Shown: one piece after another, positions 46,986 to 58,434 of the stretch
Layout of the letters: every line of letters begins with the position of its first letter
Position numbering within the stretch: the first letter of the stretch is position 1
From: Hsuehochloa calcarea
Taxonomy: Eukaryota; Streptophyta; Magnoliopsida; Poales; Poaceae
Length of the DNA: 64,000 bases
Direction of reading: 5' to 3'
Assembly: GCA_036346395.1 (NCBI GenBank)
Contig: CM070615.1
Coordinates: 26,097,282 to 26,161,281 of the forward strand
Program-made: the position numbers and the translations under genes
Notes under the pieces: generated by a model
Told to the model about the DNA's origin: nothing
What the model saw: the letters and a program-made list of their open reading frames with translations, nothing else
The model's database searches: none

Positions 46986-47331
46986 ATTAATACTTTCTAC
47001 CGGTGTGAAGTTATCTCTACTTTGATATACCACCTAAAAGAACTTGACATACTCCTTTATCACTTTGGGTATACTCATATACTAATTATAAGATAATCCA
47101 ATGCGAACCACACGAAAAATTTGTAAGAGAGTCCATAGTTTTTAGCATATTTTGTAAATACATTCATATTCGCACTAAAAAGGAGTATGTCTAAAAAATT
47201 ATACATACCTAAAAGGTGTGAATACCACCTAGATTGTCTTATATACTGTATACTACACATACATACTCTATCAAGAAAATACTACTACGTTGTGAGATAT
47301 GATAGGAGTAACTACTCCCTAAGAGAAAAGG

Positions 47332-47332
<1 letters not shown>
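46984..47332. mobile_element. Micron-like element between (TA)n tracts
   Basis: A 349-bp AT-rich segment has TA tracts on both sides (46950-46983, 47333-47363), as reported for Micron, a microsatellite-targeting element of rice about 300-500 bp long. No long terminal inverted repeat and no coding potential are seen. I recognise the layout, not the sequence, so it may be another element that inserted in (TA)n. Confidence 0.5.

Positions 47333-47363
<31 letters not shown>
47333..47363. repeat. (TA)n microsatellite, right of Micron-like element
   Basis: Pure TA tract of about 31 bp. Confidence 0.98.
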
Positions 47364-47364
<1 letters not shown>

Positions 47365-47969
47365 CGAGACGATCCTGAGATTTGAACCTATTCTAGGTTA
47401 GGATAATATGAATACAAATTGTTCTTTGCTCCGTTTGACATATTATACAGAGAAGTTAAAGGCCAGCTCTCAATATTGGTGAATTAACTTATCCACGACT
47501 TCAGCAATACTGAAAAGACCGAACTTCGGAACTCGGAGGCCATACAAAGCTCGAGGCATGTAGAAAATATATCAGAAAGCAGTTGCCAAGAACAGAAACA
47601 TTTATTAGTTCTTACTACAGCAGTGAGCATTAAGACAACAATCACGTCCGATCTGAGGGTACGACACAACTTGAACAGATTTGTACAATAAAGCATCATC
47701 CACAATAATGTCAACATAAAGACCACAATTCCATCTACTCATTGACAACCACGGAGAGTAGGGATAAAAGTCAGCTCTTAGCTCAAGTAGCTGTTGATCA
47801 GCACACCGACACGCATACATGAACACACGATGCACGCATGCACGCATACAAGCAATCCATGTAACATACCATGAGCAGGTCCTTTCCGTAATCACTCATG
47901 GGAATAAATGTTTTTTTAGAGCAGGAACCTTTCACTCAAGCTCATGGTGAATTCAACATCGGATGGGCA

Positions 47970-49050
47970 TCACTTGCCATCCTCGCCGCCACCGAAAAGA
48001 TAGTTAAGTTGAGAATCACCGCCTGGAGGACCTTGCACCTTCGTCGAAGGACGGTCCTGTGGCACCATGCAATAGCAAATGTAAGCATAAAGTGCATAAA
48101 TATTTCGTATGTAGTGGGAATTTTTATAACTTTCTCTGTAAAAACTTTTGCCAATTCTATGCCTCAAACAGAATAGATTGCAAAGATAGATTTGCTCACA
48201 TAACAGCCTGTTTGACTAAAATGCATATGAAGATTTTTTTGAGGTTGGTTGTCACGGATAACAGGATAAGGTATCTCAGCATCTATTTGATATCTGAGTA
48301 ACAGAGCATGGACAGTTCAGGAGTTAAATGAATTCAGGGAATAGTCACCAGAATTTCTGAAAAGGCAGATAACTCGGTAGATGTATTGCAAGACAGCATG
48401 AGACAGTAACATTTACATGAACATAATTTGAAACTACTGAGTTACTGCAAAAATAGAAGAAACAGTGTATTTAACCCCAGAAGTTGAACTATTGATCAAC
48501 TTCGAGTCCTCAGTACATAATAACTGAGATGATTCTCGCTGGTGTTAATGGTATAGTAGGATTCCATGGCAAAATGTTCCAATTATACAGTAGTTGTATT
48601 TATTAATGGCCAAAACATCAAATAATACGAAAAGTTCAGTTTTGTATAACTGTCTGTGATTCACTGGAATTTCATCTACCAGAGAAAAATGGCCAAAACA
48701 TCAAATAACAAGAAAAGATGGGGTTAATAGAGAACTTGCCAACCTGGCCATGTTTCTCATATAGATTGTTTGCTTTACTACTTTGAATACCAGCGTAACT
48801 GAAATATTCATAAGAGGAAGTGGATACTGACCGTAAGGAAATTTCCACAGTTCTGGCCTTCAGATCTGTAGTAATTGTTTGCTTTACTACTTTGAATACC
48901 AGCTGGGATCTCTTTGAGCTTCTCAGCAGAGGACGGAGGAGTTGGCTTTTGAACTGGTTTAGGCTTCTCAGCTGACTTTGGTGCTTCATCGCCACCAAAA
49001 AGGTAGCCCAAGGAACTCTGACCACCACCACTGCTAACACCACGACCCAT
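47970..49050 (-). CDS. SPIRAL1-like microtubule regulator (two coding exons)
   Basis: Join of 49050-48832 (73 codons) and 48056-47970 (28 codons plus TGA), a 101-residue protein. SPIRAL1-like proteins bind cortical microtubules and control directional cell expansion. The N-terminus MGRGVSSGGGQSSLGYLFGG and C-terminus (DRPSTKV, then LNYLFGGGEDGK) hold the two conserved G-Y/D-Y-LFGG repeats; the middle has PAGIQSSKANNY and GQNCGNFLT. Length fits the family (about 100-130). Splice sites: donor ACG|GTCAGT (48831), acceptor CCACAG|GAC (48057), phase 0. A 5'UTR intron is likely (see next entry). No stop or frameshift is present. It is the only gene in the window I expect to work, and it is surrounded by transposons. 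Confidence 0.92.
48740..48798 (-). other. Duplicated exon piece in the SPIRAL1-like intron
   Basis: A 30-bp exact copy of exon 1 sequence (48874-48903) recurs at 48765-48794, inside the intron. On the minus strand it is preceded by ATATTTCAG (acceptor-like) and reads GIQSSKANNLYEKHGQVG, ending at GCAAGT, a possible GC-type donor. It is open for about 19 codons. It could be a decayed duplicate or an alternative exon. Confidence 0.55.
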
Positions 49051-50720
49051 CTTATGAAAGTTCAAAGGTCAAACTCTGCAAAATCAGTTTCAGATATAAG
49101 AACAGTGTTATCCCCAAAGTGCCAAAAAAACTCAAGCGTCCTGAAAAATTACAAAAAATAGCATACACCATTAAAATAACAAAGGAGTCTCATTGTTGCT
49201 AAATTCACTTGGCCCTACAAAACTCTTTACAAAAGAAGGATTTTCAGTTGTTGGCATCTAATATGTCAGTTCCTAAGCTCATGAGTGGGTTGCACTAACA
49301 CTTTATTACACACCATACCGACAATTAGGCACATAAGTAGTCAAGCACTAGCGCATATTAGAGGTGCATTTTGACTACTGGTTCATGACCAATTTCTAAC
49401 ACTGTTGCTTTTTCAAACATAAATGACACAAGTCACATTATTCTGACATATTCAATCTGTAAAAAGGAAAATGTAGTTTATCCGCAGTTTGCTTGTTTTG
49501 TTGCTCTCTTAAAGAATAAGTTGTTAAACTACTTACAACAAACAAGTTAATGTTTTTCATTTTCTATATATATCCAAAATATCAATATTGTATCGTACAA
49601 GCGTCCACGCAACCTAGTTCACAAGATTTGTTGCAAACATGTCTTTCTTCCTATGTGAAACCACATTCCACCATAAAATATTCTAGCAACGCAAATCAAC
49701 TTGGATTGGTACAGCCTACCGCCGCATCCACCTCAACATCCTTCTGTAGAGTCATTGTCATTGACGGTAGCAGCAAACATCACATGATCACATTATAATA
49801 TTTTTAAATCTATAGTGATACATTCAAAGCCAATTGAGCACAAGACATTCCTCAAACATAAATTCCGCGGTGCTACGACCTAAACAAGCAACGTGATTTG
49901 CGGCGACAAGCCAAAACCTTCCCAAAATTCAAACTTTGCAAAAAAGCCACAAAAAAACATCTCGATTCAGAACAAAATTAAGCGAATCCCTGAATCTTCA
50001 TTTCACAACAAAGATACGAAATCGCAGCAACGCGGAGAACAACAAAACCAGACCAAAATCGTGCTAGATCACAACAAGTGCAAGTCCAAGAAAGATTTAA
50101 ACACGCAGCATGGTATTATCCCCAGCACCTACTCCTAATCACATGGCCATTAAGCCACAACAGAAAGGGGAAAACAACCGGAATCAAAACCCTAAATCGC
50201 AAAAATCTTCAAACCAAAACCTGAATCCGCACAACGTGAGGCCAGATCATAAGCAGGAGGCCACAAAATTGAGCAAGACTTGCACGCCGACACACTCGAG
50301 ACTAACACAACCCCGGCAGAATCCACCCCCATTGGTTCAAATTCGCAACAGAAAGAACCTAAACCGCGACCTGATCTCCTAAAACACCGCATAAGCTCGT
50401 CCTAATTTTTTTGGGGGGGGCGGAGATGGAGCGGAACTCTGCGCCAAGAATCTTGGCAAAGCTCCACAAAACAGACCGAATCCGGGCTAGAAACGACCGC
50501 AGAGGAAGCGAGAACCGGGATCGGACGGAGGCGGGGCGAGATTTGGGAGATTACGCACCTTTCTCTCCGGATCCAGGAGGATGTGGGCGATCCCACAACC
50601 GCTGTTCGCTGCCCAGAGCCACAGGAGAGGGACGGGGGGTGCCCTGCTCCACTCGCCGTTTATTTTAGTGGGGAGGAACTTTTGCGCTAAAGACCCTGAG
50701 GTCATTGGAAATACGATGTC
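49051..50720 (-). other. 5' leader of the SPIRAL1-like gene with a UTR intron
   Basis: A likely first exon (about 50720-50559) ends GAGAAAG|GTGCGT. A matching acceptor TTTTGCAG ends at 49076, leaving a leader of 49075-49051 before the ATG. The intron (50558-49076, about 1.48 kb) is AT-rich and has no coding sequence. Plant SPIRAL1-like genes often have a leader intron; here it is inferred from splice sites only. Confidence 0.6.
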
Positions 50721-50751
50721 CATTTTGACAAAAACGCAAGTTAAACAGTGG

Positions 50752-50759
50752 ATATATAT
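50752..50759 (-). promoter_or_regulatory. Possible TATA box of the SPIRAL1-like gene
   Basis: The minus strand reads ATATATAT in CATATATATCC, about 35-40 bp upstream of the proposed transcript start. An alternative is AATAAACGG near 50664. Confidence 0.35.
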
Positions 50760-50895
50760 GTTTTTTTTTATTCAAAGAAATAGAATTTGTTAGTGCCCTC
50801 AATGGCGATTGGTGATCAGTGTCTGATGTTGATCTTCTGGCTAGAATCCAGAGTAATGTTCTACCAACTACATAATTGTCTATTAGACGAATGAG

Positions 50896-50898
<3 letters not shown>

Positions 50899-50947
<49 letters not shown>
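50899..50947. repeat. (TA)n microsatellite
   Basis: Pure TA tract of about 49 bp, upstream of the SPIRAL1-like promoter. The stretch 50948-51186 beyond it holds nothing I recognise. Confidence 0.98.
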
Positions 50948-50949
<2 letters not shown>

Positions 50950-51774
50950 TGTAAGAAATTTCTGAAAACTAGTACATACCTTCGGAACTAGGCCGATTTT
51001 CGTGCGTCGTGTCCAAAAAAAGTTGATCCTACCATTCGGCTGTAGATTTGATGGCTAGATGAACCACGGATGGTGGGTGCATTCGGGAGCGGGAGTTGAG
51101 GTCGTGGATTTTGATGGTGTGGATATGGTAGAGAGCGGTGGGTAGCAGCATGGTGAATATCTAAGGAATAGGAAAGATAGTTAAGTGTAATATCTGAATT
51201 TTTGAATTTTTTAAAAAAATAAGTAAATCAGTTGAATTTTTTATTTGTTTAAAATTTAAATTGAATTTTTATTTGTTTAAAATTTAAATTGAACTTTTAG
51301 AAATTAAATTAATTTAATATGAATAAATAACCTTCAATTAATTCAAAATTTTGTTTATTTGATTTTTTGGGTTTTCTTGGATTTTTTCAAGTTCTTTTGT
51401 TATTTCTTAGAGTTTCAGTTTATTTAATTTCTTTTTATTTTTCCCAAAATTTCTTTTTTTATCAAAACAATAATTTAAATTAATTATTTTAAAGTGTTGG
51501 CTTTTAATTTGGAGTTCTTGCTTAAACAATCTCTATTCTAATCAAATCATGAATCTCCTTTCAACTCCAAATCAAAATCCAAAATCCAAGTCTCAATTAA
51601 AATCTTTGTTCCAAAATCAAATCATTTTGCGGCCAATTCTGAATTCAAATTTTCATTTTGAATTCATCTCAATTTGAAACCTCAGCCAAAAATTTAAAAT
51701 TCAAATCTCTATTTGAATCTTTCTCTTAAATGTAAATACCATATTTTCATTTAGTTTTTATCCTTGGGTCGAAA

Positions 51775-51870
51775 ACCTTTTTTCTTTTCTTTTCTTTTTC
51801 CCTTTTCCCTTTATTCTGTTTTCCTCTCTTTCTTTTCTTTCTATCTTTTCTTTTTCTTTCTTTTCTTCCT
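51775..51870 (+). repeat. Polypyrimidine (C/T) tract
   Basis: About 95 bp almost only of C and T (CTTTT/CTTTC units), upstream of the F LTR TATA box. Simple repeat. Confidence 0.9.
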
Positions 51871-52286
51871 TCTTCTTTACATACCTATGCGTCTCCTGCT
51901 CTCTATCTCGAGCTGCCTTGCGCCCCTCGCCAGTGCTAGCGCCTTGCGCGCCGCCTCCGGTGCCTCTGCCTCCTCCGCTCTAGCTGCGCTCGGATCCCCC
52001 TGCCCTACTGCATAGCCTACGCTGCCCCTTGCCCTCGCCCCACCCTGCACACTCGTACAGTGCCGCGCACCGCTGATGTTGTGTCGTGTCATCTGCGCTG
52101 TCCCACCCGCACCGTGTGTGCCACATGTTCCCGCGTCGTACGCGCCATCAATGCCCTTCAATGCCGCGTCCCGTCGAGTGTCAACGCTTGCTCCCATGTG
52201 TGCGCCCGCAAATCGCACCACGCCGCGCCACTCCGCGCGCTGGCTCTGCCAGTGGCACCACTCATCCCTCCCTTCTCGGCACCGCC

Positions 52287-52295
52287 TATATAAGG
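52287..52295 (+). promoter_or_regulatory. TATA box of LTR F
   Basis: TATATAAGG followed by a C-rich leader, the position matching the TATA box of LTR B. Confidence 0.65.
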
Positions 52296-54746
52296 CCAGC
52301 ACCTCTACCCTCTTCTCCCCTCTCTAATCCCCAAGCTCAGCACCGCCCCTTCCCCCTTTCTTCTCCAAAACCGACCACGCCGCCCTCATCGCTGATCTCC
52401 CTCTCCGGTCAGTATTTTTCCAAGCCACCTACGTCACGGCGCGATCCCGAAGGTCCTCTTCCCATCCCCCACCTCTATTTTCCTTCTCCGTCACCGCGGA
52501 GTGCCGCCCCCGCCGCCACCTTCTTCTGCACCGCCGATGCCGTCATGCCGCCTCCTTGGCCATCCCCTAGCCACCCATCCCCTTCCCCACCTCCGGGCGC
52601 AGCTCATGCTCACGTTGGTTTCCTCCCTGTGCCGCCACACCACCGTCTTCACCGCGCGCTCGTGCGCCGCCGCCGCTGCCACCCATGGGACCTCATGCTC
52701 TTGGGGTTCCATTTTTGCCATTGGCCAGCCACCCCAGCGCTTGCCTCGTCGGTGCCGCCTCCATGCCCGAGCCGCCCATGGAGCTCCCTGCTGCTCTGTT
52801 TCTTCTTCTTTGCCTTTGTCTCACTTCCATGTGGGGTCCACAAGTCATTGGCTCTTTCCTTTCTCCCTTATCTCTCTTGGTCTCACTTACCAGTGGACCC
52901 ATGTGGTCATTCCCTCATTTGCTTTGTTCTGTAAAAAGAAAAATCAGCATAGTAATTCCAGGTTGTCCTCTTTTCTTTTTCTATCATTTCATGTGACTTC
53001 AAACTTCTGGACATTCGTTCTCCTTTATACGAACTCTAATTTCATCGATTCTTGTTCCTAAATTAATATAAATTATTAACATCTCTAATAGTACTAATTT
53101 TATAACTTTTGGATTTTATTTGGATTTATCGTTATTTGTTTGTCTCATTTTACGTGTATAGAATCCGGCATTTTCGAAGCTAGCTTGGATCTGTCTGCCG
53201 TCTACAAGAGTAGTTTATTCTTCAACGAAGGCAAGTCATAGACATTTGATCATGTTGAACCCATTTTTACTAAACTATATTGTTTTATATCAACATGCAT
53301 CGCTAATTTTGTATCAATTGTTTTCGGGGATAGTTAAATACCTATTTGATAATATGCCCCCTTGAATAATTGTGATTGACATATATCCTTAGACAACATA
53401 TGATGGATTAATATTAGTTGGACATTATTGTAATACCAACATAGGTAACGTAAATATGCTTAGCCATGCTTAGTTACATTGGGATTCATGATCACATGTT
53501 TATAATGATAAATTTGCCTAATGATATATGGAATCGTGACGGGTAGCCACTATATTAAAATTTGTAATTTAGCAACTGTTTGGTGGTGGATAAGTAATGG
53601 TAGTGATGAGAGTTTGCTACCAAGTTATTGGAGGAGTGGTAGAAGATGAATTGGTTTTGATCTGTACCTCTTGGAGGAAATTTGATTAATATGGAATGTT
53701 TGGTTTCGAAGTAAATCTGAATAGTGTTACGACTGAGTAGAACCTAGGGTATAGTGAAATTCCAGAATTTTAGTTCATGTTGAAATGTTCGGGATTACCG
53801 AAGTTAGGTAAACCTTGATTAATGTTATAGAATAAAGCAATTGGATCGTATTGCGAGATGGTGGGTGCGATTTCCGATGATGTCAATGAGTGAATATGAT
53901 AGAATTGTGGGAATCTTAGAGATTTAGTCCGATGAATTCACTATTTTTTATAAGAGAAATTTGTTGTAGAGGTCTTGGAAGTTAAATCTGGGCTTTGCAT
54001 TTTTATGCTAGACCCATGGGTCACACGATGATTGTGTTAGAGAAAGTGGAATAATAGAGTTTCCTGAGCAGTGAATGATCATTGATAGAACTCTTCTGAT
54101 GTAATACATAATCGTGCGTGCTAAGGATCTTGAGTTGTTGTCCTTGGAAATTTGGAGTTAATGTGATTGCGTGGTACCTATTATGTTATATTTTGGGTGC
54201 CTTATATCAAATCGATTTTGGTTAGTAGAATGAGTTATCTAGAGTATTGGGTGGATTCAACATAGCCTCTCCACAATGGTGTCGATGATGTACTGCACTT
54301 TGAATGTGACGCCCCCGGGATTATTATGCTTATAATGATCAGTCACCACTTGACCCTATCATCATAAACATAATAACTCGTGACGCCGAGGAATGTATAC
54401 TTCCAGTGCAAGATACACCCTCTCACGTAAGTTCATGCATCAATTCCATTCAATCACATAGAACCGAGAGCACAGAACCAAATAAAGACATACATAATAA
54501 TATTCAAGAGTAAATACAACAAAGAGGCCAACCGGCCAACAGGTAAATAAAATTACAGAACAGCGGAAGCAAAAGTGCCATAAGATGGCGATAAACAAAA
54601 GAGCCCAACGGTGTGCCTTTTACCCACAAGGCAACCGACTGTGCCCATGACTAGCCGTCGAACCGCAGAAGACATCTCACAGAAGTGAAGCCCTTGGGGC
54701 TCACCTTCTTCCTCTGCAAACAAAAGCAGCCCAGCAAAAGCTGGGT

Positions 54747-54765
54747 GAGTACTTTGAATGTACTC
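54747..54765. promoter_or_regulatory. Conserved LTR hairpin (copy in LTR D)
   Basis: GAGTAC-TTTGAAT-GTACTC, 6-bp stem and 7-nt loop, 442 bp from the LTR 3' end, followed by GCAAG. Confidence 0.7.
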
Positions 54766-56814
54766 GCAAGATATATAAGAATGATAACAGATCTATACAA
54801 TAACTATATGCAAGCTTATTTAAGTGGAGCAGGATAGGACTCAAGTTTGTAAGCATAAAGCAAGTTTTATTTGCAATAATGTAATAGATTGAAGGCAATT
54901 TTGCAATCTGATTTTATTTGATAAAAACAGTAGTAATCAAGTATCAACAACAAGAAAACCATCCCGGAAGTGGCTAACCCAATAGCCACCACAATAGCAT
55001 GAATTACCCACTCATGCCAACCATGTCAAGTTTTAATTTTTAAAACAAAAACAGTTGTTGAAGTCTAGATCTTGCGTGAAATCACCAAGCGTGTCCACAA
55101 CCTAGGACGAGGCTATTCGAATAGATTTATCCCTGCAGGGTGTACCAACTTACCCACATGTCAGACCGCCTTTTTGCCACATGATTAAGCACACTTCCTT
55201 AGGTATGCCGGCACGGCTAAGTCCTACGAGACTTTTCCAATATTATGTATTAACTTCGAGTCGCCCGTATGGATAGAAACCCATACGTTGTGTCGGGGTC
55301 GTGGCCCAGCCTCGGACAACTACCCCTCACGGGTAAAGCCTCGGACAACTGCGACGCCCCTCGAGGTGGAGAGTCCATCCCGGAAACTCCACCACCGCAC
55401 ACCCAACACAAGAACACAATTCCTTTTTCACACAACACACACAACGCTCCTCCTGCGACTCGGAGATAACACACTCCAAAGTACTAGGTCAAGAGGGGTC
55501 CCATATAACCCTCATGTGGTTAGTACGCAAAAGTACTTGGATCAGTGGCGCAAGCAACATTTTCGGTCCTTAGGGACCTGGGCACCTTTCCTTGTCACAC
55601 CCAACAATCACACCAACATGCCATTGTGCCCAAGTCAAATCATTTTGTTTCATTTTCGGTTTTACAAAACAAAAGCATAAGGTCTTTGAACCAAAAATAA
55701 ACAAAATGATTTGTGTGATCAAGTCATCGACTAAGTCGATAACCGCCAGATTCTACCTGGTAGCTAAGCATTTCTAAGCATGATATCGCAAAGGCGGAAA
55801 AAGAGCATAATTAAATCACCGGGCTCTAATTCACCAGCGATGATAATAGCTTATGGTTGTGGCAGGGGATAACATTTTAATGGCAACAATGCATTAGGAA
55901 TAGCTACCTCTAAACAGGACAAAAATACTTGGACGCAAAAGCAATGCATACATATAATTTGTAAACAAGATATTAGACTTTGAAAGTAATGGGACATTTA
56001 TGATCAAATATCTTGCCTTCTTTGAAGCTTCATTGTTTTCTTGCAGAGGATCACTCTCGATATTAACAATATTGTCGCAACCTATCGAAAGAACCAACAA
56101 GAACCAATAAGGCGAGAAACATCGAAAGATGCAACAGCAAAACTCAGCAAAAGTTCTCAAATTTTTACAGTAGAAAGAACATAATTTTTATGAACTAAAG
56201 CAACAAGAACCAATTGATTTGGATTCTCAATGCAAAAGTTATGGCCAAAACATTTTCATCGACGGAAAAATGAAAAACAAACACTATTCACCTAAGCAAT
56301 GATTTTAGCAAAATTTTCTAGAATGATACAGCTACTGAAACTTTTATGATAAATCAAGCATCTTATAAGATGAACAGCCCCACTGGATTCATCTCATTTG
56401 GAGCTTGCAATAATTATTTATGAGTTTTCTAAGATTCACTATTTTTACATTGTAAAGATAATCGTTTAATGCTTTCTTTCAAAATCTAAATTTTCTGCTG
56501 CATAAACATAGTTGAAACCTATTTTAGAATAAAGTTCATTGAAAATGAAAAATAATGTGGTTTGACCGATTTTGGAGTTAAAATGAATTACTTATGCATT
56601 TTCAAAGATAAAACTATTTTTTTAGTTGATAAATAACTCTACCGAGAAATACACTCGGATAACCGACGTGGAAGATCATGGGCAAGATCATCGATCCAAC
56701 AGCCCACACGCGACAAGAACAGAGCTTAACGCGCCACCCCTAAGCATCGGCCGTTGGATGAAAGATGAGCGAACGGATGCCAAGGATGTCCGTGATATTT
56801 AACGTTTACAAGTA

Positions 56815-58030
56815 CATGAACCGCTGATCTTGGATCCAACGGTCCCACGCGATCGAACCGTTCGGACGGTCCGAACGTTCATTCAGATCTGGATCGTTGA
56901 TCTAAGGAGCGACGGTCCACATCGATTCACGTTCAAAACTCGCGCCTGGTTTTCGTCCGACAAAACGACGGTGAACAGAGGCTCACCGCCAGCGACTCTG
57001 GTCACGGCGGTGCGAGTAAAGGCCCAAAATGGGTTCCTAATAAACCTGCGCACCCAAGGAACCAACAACTTTGGCTGCGGCGGTCTAGAACGCCGGCAAG
57101 CCGGAGATGACAGAGATGACTCAAAATGACCGAAAACGAAAAACGCAAATGAGCTCAGTTGCGGTTCAAGGAAGCGGTGCCCAAAGAACTAGGGACTAAT
57201 AAGAAGTTACCTGAGCCCAGAGAACGCACAGAGAAGGGTTGATTCAGCTCTAACGAAGAAGAATGGGGACTTTGGCCGAAAAGGGGGAAATCCGCATTAA
57301 CTCGCTCTCTGCAAGCAAGCGACAAATCGAGTGAGGGCTATTGCTCACAGAGAGGAGGGAAGCTAAGGCGTGAGGATTTGAGTAAGAAAGGCCGAGCACC
57401 ACTTTCACCAAGAACTTGAAGCTTCAACAATGGCGCGAGAGCAATATTTCACCAAGGAGCTCACTCAACGCACTAGAAATGATCTTTCAAGCTCAAAGGT
57501 GTTCAAAGAATGCTAAGGAAGCTCTCGGAGGAGTTTTATAGCCAGAAGGAGCAAGAGGGAGCAACGGCAAGAAAATGATGAAGCACGGTACTAGGGTAGG
57601 CCGAGAGCGACGGGGCAGTGAAAGCAAGTGGAGACCACGACTATGGAGGCGACCGGACGGGAGCATTAAATGCGAAAAGCCGTTGGCCTAAAGGAGACGC
57701 GACTGGCTCTGCCGGAAGTGTCTTGTGCACGCCACCATTGTTGACTCTACCGAGCGCGAAGCGGAGGAAGACGACGAGCGGCACGTCTTGATTGAGATCG
57801 AAGCTGTTCAAATCGAACGAGGGGCTTATAACGATTGAACGCCACTTAATCTCGACCGTTGATTTGGATCCTACGGTTCACGCGCGCGAGGCGTTCGGAT
57901 GGTCCGAACGTTCAGCGATCGCGAGCCGCTGATTTAGAATCCAACGGTTCAAATGGATCGTGGCGCTCGGATGGTCCGAACGCTCACGCGATCGTGGGCC
58001 GCTTGATGCCGATCCAACGACGCACAACAC
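56815..58030. repeat. Iterated palindromic and TCCAACGG motifs in LTR D
   Basis: TTCGGACGGTCCGAA (56861-56875), CGTTCGGATGGTCCGAACG (57892-57910) and CTCGGATGGTCCGAACG (about 57966) are near-identical inverted repeats, each next to GATCCAACGG-like and GCGATCG-like sequence. TCCAACGG is at 56835 and 57940, and CCGTTGGA at 56751. The LTR TATA box lies between the two clusters. Confidence 0.75.
57533..57540 (-). promoter_or_regulatory. TATA box of LTR D
   Basis: The minus strand reads TATAAAAC within GGCTATAAAACTCC, a good plant TATA context. Confidence 0.6.
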
Positions 58031-58434
58031 TCGCGCCGAACGATCGAGCGGTGCGTTTAGTTGATCGAACTAAATCAAGTGGCTCGAGCCCGAGTCCGAT
58101 CCGAACCGAGGAACAAGTGAAAACCGGTTAGGGTTTGAATTTGAATAACCGATTTTGGAGGAATTATTTGGGGTAGCAAACAAACTCCAAAATTTATGAA
58201 ATTTTAATCGGAGATTGCTAACAGTGGGAGGAACCTTATATAAAATTTTCAGAGACTTTTATGCACTGCATTTTTCTCTGAAAATTCCAGAAGGCTATTT
58301 TAGGAGTTTGACTAATGTTTGACTTGCCTCAAAAATTATCAAATAATTTTTCGAAAATTATGAAATAATTACGAGGTGTTAAACATCTCTCCTAGGTCCA
58401 ATGAAAATTATTTTGAGAGGTTGGGCACTGAACA

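Larger units (their letters stand above)
51187..54304 (+). repeat. LTR of family F (related to B; 3' end truncated)
   Basis: It begins TGTAATATCTG, with AT-rich start, CT tract (51775-51870), TATA box CTATATAAGG (52287-52295), GC-rich leader (52000-52800), then GAAGGCAAGT and the TTTGATCAT block (53245-53262). The order and the block match LTR B. It stops at 54304 where LTR D begins, before any hairpin. The long frames at 52086-53061 are Pro/Ser/Arg-rich leader translations on both strands and not genes. Confidence 0.6.
54305..58434 (-). repeat. LTR of family D (about 4.1 kb; right boundary uncertain)
   Basis: On the minus strand it ends GGGGGCGTCACA at 54305 and starts either TGTTCAGTGCCC at 58434 or TGTTTAACACC at 58385. 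TATA box at 57533-57540 (TATAAAAC). Modules shared with B and G: CCCTGCAGGG with TTACCCAC (55131-55157), CTATTCGAATAG (55113-55124) and the hairpin (54747-54765). No target duplication was found (TTGAA on the left is not repeated). No coding sequence is seen. Confidence 0.6.

Noticed and set aside
52086..53061. 282- and 186-codon frames on the plus strand
   Set aside because: Overlapping frames in the GC-rich leader downstream of the LTR F TATA box; composition-driven, no recognisable domain.
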